This document shows, one piece after another, positions 1 through 7,315 of a DNA stretch of 10,260 bases. The DNA comes from Spirochaetaceae bacterium UBA6243. GTDB taxonomy: Bacteria; Spirochaetota; Spirochaetia; Treponematales; Rectinemataceae. How positions within the stretch are numbered: the first letter of the stretch is position 1; the number at the start of each line of letters is the position of its first letter. The position numbers and the translations under genes are program-made. The notes beneath the pieces are model-generated. The model was not told the origin of the DNA and searched no databases. It saw only the letters and a program-made list of their open reading frames with translations. The stretch covers positions 1 through 10,260 of the forward strand of contig DJVZ01000032.1 in assembly GCA_002441395.1 (NCBI GenBank), written 5' to 3'.

Positions 1-124
1 TTCATGGCATAACCCTACACTGCCCTATCCCTTTTCCGCAAGGATGGGGCGGGGCATCGGAACTTGCTTGAGTTCCACCTGGAGGCTGTCGATCTGGCAT
101 CGATTCGGAATTATCTATGATTGC
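1..124. other. Left-edge non-coding or unassigned stretch
   Basis: No gene could be supported here. Short open frames exist on both strands, but they are cut by the window edge or lack a ribosome site and a recognisable product. A 6-bp hairpin, GGAACT (59-64) with AGTTCC (71-76), lies downstream of the gntR stop codon. It has no T-tract on either side, so it is a poor terminator candidate. Confidence 0.4.
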
Positions 125-805
125 CTACGATAGAAAATAATCCGGATACTTCGTCCTGATGGCCTGTTCATCGATCTTGTATCGGGAAAAATGCTTGGTG
201 ACGGCCGCCACGGCCTGGCTTGCATTCTTTTTCTGAATGGCCTGCAGGATCGCTTTATGGTCCTCTACAATTTTAATGTCCTTGATCGTACTCAGGCTCA
301 TGCTTCGGACACGGTCGAAATGAATTTCCATGCCGTCGATCATCCACTGATAACATCGCATCTTGTTGGCGAGCCTGAATAACTCTCTATGGAATTGATT
401 GTCCAGTTCCAGCAGTTTACTTGGAGAAGGATTCTTTAAATAGAATTCCTGGAGTGTCAGGTTCTCCTGAAGTATGGAATAGTCTTGAGGCTCTTTCAAT
501 TCGCAGACCTCTTTTATAATCGCGCTTTCCAAAATCAGCCGCAAAAAACGCGATTCTTCCACCAGGCTGTAGTCGATCAACAGAACTCTGCTTCCCTTCT
601 GGGGCATTATTTCGACAATGTTGGCTTTACCCAATTCAATCAACGCTTCGCGCACGGGGGTCCGCGACAATCCAAGCTGAGACGCTATTTCATTCTCGCT
701 TATCACGCTGCCTGGTGCTAGTTCCAGAGAAATAATATTGCTTTTGAGAATTCGTATGGCGTATTCTCTGGCATTTTCCTTTGGAAGACGACTTGGTATG
801 TCCAC
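125..805 (-). CDS. GntR-family transcriptional regulator, FCD (FadR-type) subfamily
   Basis: This is a DNA-binding repressor or activator that probably responds to a sugar acid or catabolic intermediate. Numbering from the upstream ATG at 847, the winged helix-turn-helix covers about residues 25-90, with the family motif LSRTPVREALIEL at 60-72. The C-terminal FCD ligand domain covers about 95-230. Its likely metal ligands are Asp149 and His153 (in LDNQFHREL), His197 (in EDHKAI) and His219 (in KHFSRY). I chose the GTG start at 805 (226 residues) because AGAGAGG sits 7 bases upstream of it, whereas the ATG at 847 (240 residues) has no ribosome site. The ATG at 847 remains possible. The gene is divergent from the TRAP/uxu operon. 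Regulation of that operon and of itself is inferred from this arrangement and from the shared palindromes between them. The effector is unknown; D-fructuronate or a related hexuronate is a reasonable guess from the neighbours. Confidence 0.93.
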   Translation of the reverse strand: MDIPSRLPKENAREYAIRILKSNIISLELAPGSVISENEIASQLGLSRTPVREALIELGKANIVEIMPQKGSRVLLIDYSLVEESRFLRLILESAIIKEVCELKEPQDYSILQENLTLQEFYLKNPSPSKLLELDNQFHRELFRLANKMRCYQWMIDGMEIHFDRVRSMSLSTIKDIKIVEDHKAILQAIQKKNASQAVAAVTKHFSRYKIDEQAIRTKYPDYFLS

Positions 806-812
806 GAGAAAA

Positions 813-819
813 CCTCTCT
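813..819 (-). promoter_or_regulatory. Ribosome binding site supporting the GTG start of the gntR gene
   Basis: On the minus strand the bases read AGAGAGG, followed by 7 bases and then GTG at 805-803. The region just upstream of the alternative ATG at 847 has nothing like this. The site lies inside the longer reading frame, so it would be coincidental if the ATG were used. Confidence 0.55.
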
Positions 820-876
820 TAATATGCTCTGACTGCAATCGACCCATCGTGTGGCTTGATGGAAAGAACCACCGTT

Positions 877-907
877 ATGCTAGCATTTGTATGCTAGCAT
901 GTCAAAC
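877..907 (-). promoter_or_regulatory. gntR promoter with two embedded palindromic operators (O1, O2)
   Basis: On the minus strand TTGACA (905-900) is followed by a 17-base spacer and TAGCAT (882-877), preceded by the extended -10 bases TGC. The palindrome ATGCTAGCAT occurs perfectly twice, at 891-900 (in the spacer, touching the -35) and at 877-886 (over the -10). The copies are 14 bp apart start to start. Protein bound to them would cover the polymerase site, so autorepression by the GntR product is inferred. The binding protein itself is not shown by the sequence. Confidence 0.75.
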
Positions 908-957
908 AAATCCCGAATGGCATCGCCTGTCAGCCTTGGACGAAAGGCGCATAAAAA

Positions 958-988
958 GTTTGACATACTAGCATACCAGTGCTATAAT
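958..988 (+). promoter_or_regulatory. Consensus promoter of the TRAP/uxu operon with embedded operators (O3, O4)
   Basis: TTGACA (960-965), a 17-base spacer and TATAAT (983-988) with an extended TGC form a perfect sigma-70 promoter. The palindrome copy ATACTAGCAT (965-974) lies in the spacer. A degenerate fourth copy, GTGCTATAAT (979-988, 7 of 10 matches), coincides with the -10. The 14-bp register is the same as in the divergent gntR promoter. Transcription should start near 994, leaving a leader of about 49 bases before dctP. Such a strong promoter implies tight repression when the substrate is absent. Confidence 0.85.
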
Positions 989-1042
989 CTCAGACATTAT
1001 CAATCGAGTGTCAATAGATTGAGTTTGTATAAGGAGGTTTTT

Positions 1043-2020
1043 ATGAAGAAAAAAACGCTGGTCATCTTTCTGATCATCGTTCTCGGCGTGGCTTCTGTAT
1101 ATTCACAGGGCAAAGTATATCAGTTGAGAACATCGACCAACCTGGCCGGTACGGGGACAATTGGCAGAGGTCTCACATATTTTGTCGACCTCGTCAACAA
1201 AAAGAGCAACGGAAGGATCAAGGCAACCGCCAATTATGGGGCGGAACTTGGAAATCAATCAGAACAGGTCGAGATGTGCAGAACCGGCTCTCTCGAAATG
1301 GTGGTCGCCGCCCCCGGAACCGGGCCCGGAACCTGGGTTCCTCAACTCATGATGTTTGAGTTCCCTTATCTGTTCAAGGATAACGATCACTACCGCAGGG
1401 TCCTGAAAGGAATGGAAGGGGAAGTCAGCCGACTGGTGCAGCCCTACAATTTTGTCGCCGTCGCAGGGCAGTCCCAGGGATCGCGCGATATGCTCACCAA
1501 AAAGCCGGTAGAAAAGCTGGAAGACCTGGCGAACATGAAGATGCGCGGCCCGAACGCTGTGTACATCAGCATGTTCAAGGCCCTGGGAGCGGCGGGCACG
1601 ACCATGGACTGGAATGAAATCTACACAGCCCTCCAGACTGGCGTCATCGATGGCATGGAGGCCTCTCCCAGCATGATCAATTCGATGAAATTCCAGGACG
1701 TCGCCAAAAACCTGACCATCACCGATCATATTATCGCCTGTGTTTATTACTTCTTTAATGACAAGTGGCTGAGTTCTCTTCCGAGTGATCTTAAGCAGCT
1801 TGTCCTGGATTGCGCCCAGGAAGCGGCTCAGTATCAGGCAAAGATCGATGATGAAGATCAGATTGCTTCGCTCAATAAAATGCAGGCCGGAGGCGTCACC
1901 ATTCATCAGCTCAAAGACAAGGACAAATGGGTGGCAGCTTGCAAGCCCATGCTGAATGAGTATCGTGCAAAAGGCAAAGAGTGGAACGATTTCATAGACA
2001 AGCTCCTCGCCATCCAATAA
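1043..2020 (+). CDS. dctP: TRAP transporter substrate-binding protein, DctP family
   Basis: This is the periplasmic solute receptor of a tripartite ATP-independent periplasmic transporter. It captures an organic acid and hands it to the DctQM membrane complex. The product is 325 residues. Its signal peptide has Lys2-Lys4, a hydrophobic core at about 5-18 and likely cleavage near Ser21. Family marks include Arg148 and Arg168 (KMRGP, where the family's conserved arginine pairs with the ligand carboxylate) and ALQTGVIDGME at 196-206. I chose the ATG at 1043 because AAGGAGGT (1031-1038) stands just before it. The open frame reaches back to 887, but that part lies upstream of and across the promoter. 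It is the first gene of the operon and is followed by a strong hairpin that should favour its expression over the permease. A sugar acid (uronate or aldonate) as ligand is inferred from uxuA and the SDR downstream. Confidence 0.96.
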   Translation: MKKKTLVIFLIIVLGVASVYSQGKVYQLRTSTNLAGTGTIGRGLTYFVDLVNKKSNGRIKATANYGAELGNQSEQVEMCRTGSLEMVVAAPGTGPGTWVPQLMMFEFPYLFKDNDHYRRVLKGMEGEVSRLVQPYNFVAVAGQSQGSRDMLTKKPVEKLEDLANMKMRGPNAVYISMFKALGAAGTTMDWNEIYTALQTGVIDGMEASPSMINSMKFQDVAKNLTITDHIIACVYYFFNDKWLSSLPSDLKQLVLDCAQEAAQYQAKIDDEDQIASLNKMQAGGVTIHQLKDKDKWVAACKPMLNEYRAKGKEWNDFIDKLLAIQ

Positions 2021-2044
2021 TCAATAGTTCGGAACACATTGGCC

Positions 2045-2097
2045 CGGGGAGGCTGTCCTTTCATTGTGCGCAAAACAGCCTCCCCGTTTTTATTTTT
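2045..2097 (+). terminator. Intercistronic rho-independent terminator/attenuator between dctP and dctQ
   Basis: A perfect 12-bp stem, CGGGGAGGCTGT (2045-2056) with ACAGCCTCCCCG (2075-2086), has an 18-base loop and is followed by TTTTTATTTTT. No separate promoter for dctQ is evident, so partial read-through is likely. The hairpin would also protect the 3' end of the dctP message, giving more binding protein than permease, as is common in transporter operons. Confidence 0.88.
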
Positions 2098-2153
2098 GAG
2101 TGTTAGTCTTTCAAAAAATTAATTCCCCTGGAATAATTCTTGGAGATTGTTAG

Positions 2154-2687
2154 ATGGCAAAAACATTTTATGTCTGGTTCGATCGGATCAGAACTGTCAT
2201 GCTTATTTCGATTTCATCATTTACAGTCATTCTCTGCTTTATACAGATTGTTTTGAGATATTTCACCTTCCTTTCACTTCGCCCATTTGCATGGGGCGAT
2301 GAAGTGCTGAGGCTCTGTGCCATTTGGGTGATCTTTCTCGGAATCAGCCTCGGTGTGAGGAAGAATGCCCATTTTAGGGTGGATCTGTTTTTGAACAAAA
2401 TCAAGTCACCAAAGGCCAGACAGGTCGTGGACACTATCATTGATGCTCTGGTCATGATGGTGCTGATCCTGCTCACCTACTATGGCGGTATTTACGCAAT
2501 GAGCAATATCACAAGCTCCCTGCAGAACATTGATATGTCCATGGCGTGGTTCTATGCGGCTATCCCTGTAGGATGCATCTTTGAAATCATCGAATACATT
2601 TATAAATTGGCATACGGCAAAGATTATCCGGAAAAAATGTTTCCCCAAAAACAGCGTGTGACCTTGGCCAATAGTAGCACAAAATAA
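2154..2687 (+). CDS. dctQ: TRAP transporter small permease subunit, DctQ family
   Basis: This is the small four-helix membrane subunit that pairs with DctM in the inner membrane and helps dock the loaded binding protein. At 177 residues it has the usual length. Hydrophobic segments lie at about 14-34, 50-67, 92-111 and 130-149. The stretch from WGDEVLRL (47-54) through GISLGVRKNAHFRVDLF (63-79) is the typical DctQ signature. The ATG at 2154 is preceded by GGAG (2142-2145). It lies 133 bases after dctP, with the attenuator hairpin between them, and 21 bases before dctM, so it is co-transcribed with dctM. The hydrophilic C-terminal tail (about 151-177) has no recognised function. Confidence 0.94.
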   Translation: MAKTFYVWFDRIRTVMLISISSFTVILCFIQIVLRYFTFLSLRPFAWGDEVLRLCAIWVIFLGISLGVRKNAHFRVDLFLNKIKSPKARQVVDTIIDALVMMVLILLTYYGGIYAMSNITSSLQNIDMSMAWFYAAIPVGCIFEIIEYIYKLAYGKDYPEKMFPQKQRVTLANSSTK

Positions 2688-2708
2688 GTAAATCAGGAGG
2701 AAAGGCAC

Positions 2709-3986
2709 ATGTGGCAGATATTTTTCGTTTTCGCAATACTATTGGCTTTTATCTTTGCCGGATTCCCGATCTATATGGCAATAATTCTTACCACCATATC
2801 GTTCATGGTTGGCATGCATCTGCCTCTCAATCTGGTCGTCATCAAGATGTTTGGCAGTGTCAACTCTTTTTCCCTGATGGCGATACCGTTTTTCATCATC
2901 GCCGGCAATATAATGGCCAAATCCGATATCACCGATAAAATTGTCGATTTATCCGACTCTCTTGTCGGCCAATTTAAGGGTGGGCTTGGACACGTCAACA
3001 TTTTGGCATCCATGTTTTTCGGGGGAATACAGGGTTCGGGAATAGCCGACGCGTCAGCCATCGGAGGGATGCTCATCCCTGCCATGGAAAAACAGGGCTA
3101 CGACAAAGACTATGCTGTCGCCGTCACGGCAGGATCCTCGATGCTGAGTCCGATAATACCGCCGAGCATCGCAATGATCCTCTATTCTTACTACACAGAA
3201 ATTCCCGTAAGCAAGCTTTTTCTCGGGGGCATCGTGCCTGGATTCGGTATCGCTTTATTGCAGATGATATGGAACCGCATCGAATATTCACGCAGAGGCT
3301 ATAACATTCCGACGCATAAGTTTTCCATTAGGAAACTTGGACATACTCTGGCCCATTCAATTGGAGCCTTGCTGATGCCTTTCATCATCATCGGCGGCAT
3401 AATTTCCGGAATTGTCACGGCCACGGAATCGGGGGTGCTGGCCATCGTATATGGATTAGTATATGGATTTTTCATTTCAAAGAAACTGAAACTGCGGGAT
3501 CTCGTCGGGATTCTCAAAGATTCGGCTGTCACGACCGCAGTCGTGATGATCACCATCGCCGCAACAGGGGCCCTCTCCAACGTCCTCGTCCGAATGCGGT
3601 TCCAAAGCAATGTTCTCAACTACGTGGTGAACACAATAGGAAACCCGGTGCTTGGGACTCTGTTTCTGATGTTTGTGATACTCGTCCTGGGAATGTTCCT
3701 CGATCCCACGGTGCTCATTGCCATGCTCGCCCCGACAATTCTGGGCATAGGCAACGCGTTTGGCTTCAACCCCATTCACTATGGCGTTGTCATGGTCATC
3801 ATGATGCAGGTGGGCGCGATTACACCACCGGTCGGTTCCTTCCTGTTCGTCTCGTGCGCCATCGGGAATCTGCCCATAGAAAAGGCAACAGTACCGCTTA
3901 TTCCCTTTATTGTTACAGTATTATTAGGGATATTGATCAGCTTCTTTGTGCCACAAATCGTCATGTTCCTTCCGAATCTGTTGTAG
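2709..3986 (+). CDS. dctM: TRAP transporter large permease subunit, DctM family
   Basis: This is the large membrane subunit that forms the transport path and drives uptake with an ion gradient. At 425 residues it matches the family's usual length and is hydrophobic throughout, with around a dozen predicted helices. Family marks include AIPFFIIAGNIM at 58-69, the loop GIQGSGIADASAIGGMLIPAM at about 106-126, and SMLSPIIPPSIAMILY at 144-159, a conserved transport-domain stretch. GGAGG (2697-2701) sits upstream of the ATG. It follows dctQ after 21 bases and is followed after 82 bases by the oxidoreductase gene. The specificity is set mainly by DctP and is inferred here to be a sugar acid. Confidence 0.96.
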   Translation: MWQIFFVFAILLAFIFAGFPIYMAIILTTISFMVGMHLPLNLVVIKMFGSVNSFSLMAIPFFIIAGNIMAKSDITDKIVDLSDSLVGQFKGGLGHVNILASMFFGGIQGSGIADASAIGGMLIPAMEKQGYDKDYAVAVTAGSSMLSPIIPPSIAMILYSYYTEIPVSKLFLGGIVPGFGIALLQMIWNRIEYSRRGYNIPTHKFSIRKLGHTLAHSIGALLMPFIIIGGIISGIVTATESGVLAIVYGLVYGFFISKKLKLRDLVGILKDSAVTTAVVMITIAATGALSNVLVRMRFQSNVLNYVVNTIGNPVLGTLFLMFVILVLGMFLDPTVLIAMLAPTILGIGNAFGFNPIHYGVVMVIMMQVGAITPPVGSFLFVSCAIGNLPIEKATVPLIPFIVTVLLGILISFFVPQIVMFLPNLL

Positions 3987-4068
3987 CATTAGGGTTTCAC
4001 AGCATGCGCGCGCCACTAAAACATGAAGGAGTGTCCGGTACGACACAGAAAAATACCAGGAGGAAAGA

Positions 4069-5223
4069 ATGACGAAAATTGGAATCATTGGAGCAGGGGC
4101 TATCGCATCAGTTCATATAGACAGTTACAAGCATTTCCCCGGGCATGCCAAAGTGTCTGCAGTGTGCGACACATTCAGGCAGAAGGCCGACGGCCTCATT
4201 GCCGAGAAGGCCCTGGATGCCACTGGGTACGATGATTATGAAAAGCTTCTCGCGGATCCGGACATTGATGCCGTTTCAATATGCCTGCCGCCGAATATGC
4301 ATTGTTCCGTCGCAGTAAGAGCATTAAAAATGGGCAAGCACGTGTTGGTCGAAAAACCAATGGCAAGTTCGCTGGAAGAATGCGACCGGATGATAGAAGC
4401 CTCCCGGGCGAGCGGAAAAATTCTCTCGGTAGTGAGTCAGAATCGCTTCAAGACACCCGTGGCGAGAGTGAAGAACATGCTGGACAATGGCGATCTCGGA
4501 AGAGTTGTCTATGCCAATTTCGAATCCCTCTGGTGGCGAGGACAGATATACTATGACTTGTGGTGGAGGGGGACATGGGAACAGGAGTCGGGTGGCTGCT
4601 TCATGAGCCATGCTGTCCACTATCTTGACCTCATGCACATGCTCTTTGGCATGCCCAAGCGGGTGCAGTCCGTAATGTCAAATGTCGGGCATGAAAATTC
4701 AGAATGTGAAGACTTGGGCTTTGCTGTATTTGACTATGGGGACAAGCTCGTCCAGTTTACCTGCTCTCTCGTCAGCCATGGGGAACGTCAAGGCATCGCC
4801 ATCGAAGGCGAGAAGGGGAGCATAAGCATCCCCTGGGCGGTTTCTGCCTCACGCGCGTTGCCGAATGGTTTCCCTGAAGAAGACACGGCGCAGAGAGAAA
4901 AGCTGGAACAGACCTATCATTCCATACCGGAACTTCCCTTGGAAGGGCATGATGCTCAGATATCGAATTTCCTCAAAGCAATACGAAATGAAGAACCGGT
5001 AGTGATAGACGGCGCCGAAGGAAAGAAGACGCTGGAGCTGGTGATGGGAATATACAAATCCTCGGTGTCGGGGACATCAATTGCATTCCCGGTTGCCACC
5101 GATGATGCGTTCTACCGCAAGGAAACGATGGTCGCCGCCATGCCGAAATTCCATGAGAAGAAGAAAAGCGTCGATAATTTCAGCACATCGAAAATAACGT
5201 TAGGCAGGAATATGGGCAGATAG
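4069..5223 (+). CDS. Gfo/Idh/MocA-family NAD(P)-dependent oxidoreductase
   Basis: This is a cytoplasmic dehydrogenase of the glucose-fructose oxidoreductase and inositol dehydrogenase family, acting on a sugar or sugar-acid hydroxyl. It has 384 residues. The N-terminal Rossmann fold shows GAGAIA at 8-13. The conserved EKP motif is at 95-97, with Lys96 as the usual catalytic lysine. The second domain carries a tryptophan-rich stretch (155-170, LWWRG repeated as LWWRGTW) and the motif GGCFMSHAVHYLD at 175-187, where His184 and Asp187 match the family's catalytic positions. An aspartate often found at position 180 is serine here, a variant seen in other members. The start is fixed by AGGAGG five bases upstream. 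It lies inside the uronate operon, so it probably acts on the imported compound or a derivative of it. The exact substrate cannot be read from the sequence. The C-terminal tail (about 350-384) is basic and looks poorly conserved. Confidence 0.9.
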   Translation: MTKIGIIGAGAIASVHIDSYKHFPGHAKVSAVCDTFRQKADGLIAEKALDATGYDDYEKLLADPDIDAVSICLPPNMHCSVAVRALKMGKHVLVEKPMASSLEECDRMIEASRASGKILSVVSQNRFKTPVARVKNMLDNGDLGRVVYANFESLWWRGQIYYDLWWRGTWEQESGGCFMSHAVHYLDLMHMLFGMPKRVQSVMSNVGHENSECEDLGFAVFDYGDKLVQFTCSLVSHGERQGIAIEGEKGSISIPWAVSASRALPNGFPEEDTAQREKLEQTYHSIPELPLEGHDAQISNFLKAIRNEEPVVIDGAEGKKTLELVMGIYKSSVSGTSIAFPVATDDAFYRKETMVAAMPKFHEKKKSVDNFSTSKITLGRNMGR

Positions 5224-5288
5224 TATTGTCAATCAAAATACGAATTTGCCAAAAGTCTTTTTGTTTTTCGCCTTAGGAGAACAATGCT

Positions 5289-6383
5289 ATGAAAATGGTC
5301 TTCAGATGGTTCGGCGAAGGTTTCGACCCCGTACCTCTTGAATATATTCGTCAAATTCCGGGCGTTTCGGGCGTCGTGCCCATGCTCAGCGATATTCCGG
5401 CGGGGGATGTCTGGCCGCTGGAGAGAATTCTCGCCATGAAGCGGCGCGTCGAAGCGCACGGCCTTGCCATGGAGGTCATAGAGAGCGTCAATGTGCACGA
5501 GGATATCAAGCTGGGCCTCCCCGACAGAGATCAATATATCAGCAACTATATCGCGACACTGGAAAACCTCGGGAAAGCGGGCGTAAAGGTCGTCTGCTAC
5601 AACTTTATGCCGGTATTCGACTGGGTCCGCACAGACCTCTCGCATACGCTCGACGACGGCTCGAAGGTGCTCTACTACGACAGCGCTTTTGTCGACGGGG
5701 TCGATCCTGAGGCATTCGCCAAACGATTCAACGCGGGCTCGAATGGCTTCTCGCTTCCCGGATGGGAGCCTGAACGCCTCGAGACGCTCAGACGCCTCTT
5801 CGAGCAGTACAAGGGCATGCCAGAGGAAGAGCTCTGGCGCAATCTTGAATATTTTCTGAAGGCTGTGATCCCTGCGGCAGAGCGGGCCGGCATAAAAATG
5901 GCGATCCATCCGGACGATCCGCCATGGTCCGTATTTGGCCTCCTGCGCATCATAAAAAATGAAGAGAGCCTTGAGCGCCTGGTCGGGCTTGTAAACAGCC
6001 CCTCGAATGGAATCGCGCTGTGTTCGGGTGCCTTGGGAGCGGATGCCCGGAACGATATACCTTCGATTGTGCGCCGATTCGGAGGCATGGGTCGCATTCC
6101 TTTTGCCCATGTGCGCAACGTGATGCACACTTCCGGCCAGGGATCGCACACGACTTTTTACGATGCCCAGCATCTTTCCTCCATGGGCTCACTCGACATG
6201 TATGAAATAATGCGGGCATACAGTGACATCGATTTCGAAGGCTACATCAGGCCGGACCACGGGCGCATGATCTGGGGAGAAAGCGGCAGGCCAGGGTATG
6301 GTTTTTATGACAGGGCCCTCGGCGTATCGTATCTTCTCGGATTATGGGAAGCGCTGAGAAAAGGGAAAGGAATGAGAGCATGA
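5289..6383 (+). CDS. uxuA: D-mannonate dehydratase
   Basis: UxuA removes water from D-mannonate to give 2-keto-3-deoxy-D-gluconate, the step that joins hexuronate breakdown to the Entner-Doudoroff lower pathway. The 364-residue protein is a TIM-barrel metalloenzyme, and its length fits the family. Metal ligands expected from known structures are visible as His207 (in HPDDPP), Cys245 (in LCSG), His274 (in HVRNV) and Asp323 (in RPDHGR). The N-terminal MKMVFRWFGE is typical. The ATG at 5289 has AGGAG (5275-5279) nine bases upstream. A closer ATG at 5284 opens only the two-codon frame ATG CTA TGA, which ends overlapping the true start. The last bases, ATGA, are shared with the start of the next gene, so the two are translationally coupled. 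The protein is intact with no missing key residue. Confidence 0.96.
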   Translation: MKMVFRWFGEGFDPVPLEYIRQIPGVSGVVPMLSDIPAGDVWPLERILAMKRRVEAHGLAMEVIESVNVHEDIKLGLPDRDQYISNYIATLENLGKAGVKVVCYNFMPVFDWVRTDLSHTLDDGSKVLYYDSAFVDGVDPEAFAKRFNAGSNGFSLPGWEPERLETLRRLFEQYKGMPEEELWRNLEYFLKAVIPAAERAGIKMAIHPDDPPWSVFGLLRIIKNEESLERLVGLVNSPSNGIALCSGALGADARNDIPSIVRRFGGMGRIPFAHVRNVMHTSGQGSHTTFYDAQHLSSMGSLDMYEIMRAYSDIDFEGYIRPDHGRMIWGESGRPGYGFYDRALGVSYLLGLWEALRKGKGMRA

Positions 6384-7255
6384 CAGCTAATCTTCACGGA
6401 AAGACCGCCGTCGTCACTGGCGGAAGCGGAGTTTTGGGTAGCGCCATGTGCGTGGGGCTCGCAAAAGCGGGGGCGCAGGTCGCGGTGCTCGCGCGGGGCC
6501 TTGAAAAGGCGCAGCATCTTGTCGACAGGATAGAGTCAGAAGGCGGTACCGCCATGGCGATTCCCTGCGACGTGCTCGACGCGGAGGCTGTGGCGCACAG
6601 TGCCGAGCTGGTCACAAAGACTTTTGGCCGCTGCGATATTCTCCTCAACGCGGCGGGCGGCAACAATCCGAAGGCGACGACAATCAAGGAAAGGCTGGAC
6701 GCGGAAGACATAGAGCGCATAATGTCGCCGGCGACTGGCAAGCGCGAACAATCCGCCAACGCCACTACGTTTTTTGAACTTGATCCGGATGGCGTGCGCT
6801 CGGTTTTTGATCTGAACTTCATGGGTACCTTCATACCCACACAAATTTTCGCATCGCACATGATGGGCAGGTCCGGAGCGACAATCATCAATATGGCCTC
6901 GATGGGAAGCTACGCCCCCATGACGAAAGTGCCGGCGTACTGCGCCGCCAAAGCGGCCATCGTCAATCTGACCGAATGGCTCGCGGTGCACCTCGCGCCC
7001 GCCGGGATACGGGTGAACGCGATCGCACCGGGATTTTTCCTCGGTGAGCAGAACAGGAGACTGCTTCAGAATGAAGATGGAAACCTCACGCCGCGCGGTC
7101 AGAAGATCATCGCGCGGACGCCGGCCGGACGTTTCGGCGTGCCCGACGATCTGGTGGGGACACTTCTTTGGCTCTGCGATGCCACTGCATCCGGCTTCAT
7201 AACCGGTACGGTTATACCTGTCGATGGCGGCTTTAACGCGTTTACGGGCATTTAA
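6380..7255 (+). CDS. uxuB: SDR-family D-mannonate oxidoreductase (fructuronate reductase)
   Basis: This short-chain dehydrogenase most likely interconverts D-fructuronate and D-mannonate with NAD(P)H, supplying the substrate of UxuA. It has 291 residues. The cofactor motif TGGSGVLG is at 13-20, NAAGG at 90-94, Asn147, the catalytic Ser174 (in INMASM), Tyr187 and Lys191 (YCAAK), and the C-terminal IPVDGGF at 279-285. It belongs to the SDR type found in Bacillus YjmF and not to the long-chain mannitol dehydrogenase type of E. coli UxuB, so the symbol denotes role only. The frame continues upstream to 6344, but the ATG at 6380 overlaps the uxuA stop (ATGA) and precedes the Rossmann motif at the normal distance. 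A purine-rich AAAGGAATGAGAG stretch inside the uxuA end can serve as ribosome site. A gluconate 5-dehydrogenase-like activity is the main alternative. Confidence 0.88.
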   Translation: MTANLHGKTAVVTGGSGVLGSAMCVGLAKAGAQVAVLARGLEKAQHLVDRIESEGGTAMAIPCDVLDAEAVAHSAELVTKTFGRCDILLNAAGGNNPKATTIKERLDAEDIERIMSPATGKREQSANATTFFELDPDGVRSVFDLNFMGTFIPTQIFASHMMGRSGATIINMASMGSYAPMTKVPAYCAAKAAIVNLTEWLAVHLAPAGIRVNAIAPGFFLGEQNRRLLQNEDGNLTPRGQKIIARTPAGRFGVPDDLVGTLLWLCDATASGFITGTVIPVDGGFNAFTGI

Positions 7256-7284
7256 AAAAAGCCCTGCGTCGGGCAGGGCTTTTT
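7256..7284. terminator. Bidirectional rho-independent terminator closing the uxu operon and the bfr gene
   Basis: The stem GCCCTGC (7261-7267) with GCAGGGC (7273-7279) has a 5-base loop. An A-tract precedes it (7254-7260) and a T-tract follows (7280-7284), so it works from either strand. It starts directly after the uxuB-role stop codon and lies 31 bases beyond the end of the converging bacterioferritin gene. Confidence 0.92.
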
Positions 7285-7315
7285 ACAATGTACAAAACAA
7301 GCGCGGCGCGGCCAC

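Noticed and set aside
1000..1022. TCAATC/GATTGA inverted repeat in the dctP leader as a riboswitch
   Set aside because: A 6-bp stem with an 11-base loop in a leader of about 49 bases is too small for any known riboswitch.
887..1042. N-terminal extension of the dctP reading frame starting at ATG 887
   Set aside because: It runs through operators and a perfect promoter (960-988), and the strong ribosome site and signal peptide place the start at 1043.
1259..2017. 252-codon open frame on the minus strand
   Set aside because: It lies wholly opposite dctP, has no recognisable domain, and dctP is certain.
4031..4046. Hairpin GTGTC/GACAC between dctM and the oxidoreductase gene as a terminator
   Set aside because: The stem is only 5 bp and is followed by A residues and a ribosome site, not a T-tract.
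5229..6173. 314-codon open frame on the minus strand
   Set aside because: It is antisense to uxuA with the composition of a shadow frame, and uxuA has all its metal ligands.
6344..6379. Longer start of the SDR gene
   Set aside because: The 12 extra residues overlap uxuA. The ATGA overlap at 6380 gives the normal SDR N-terminus.
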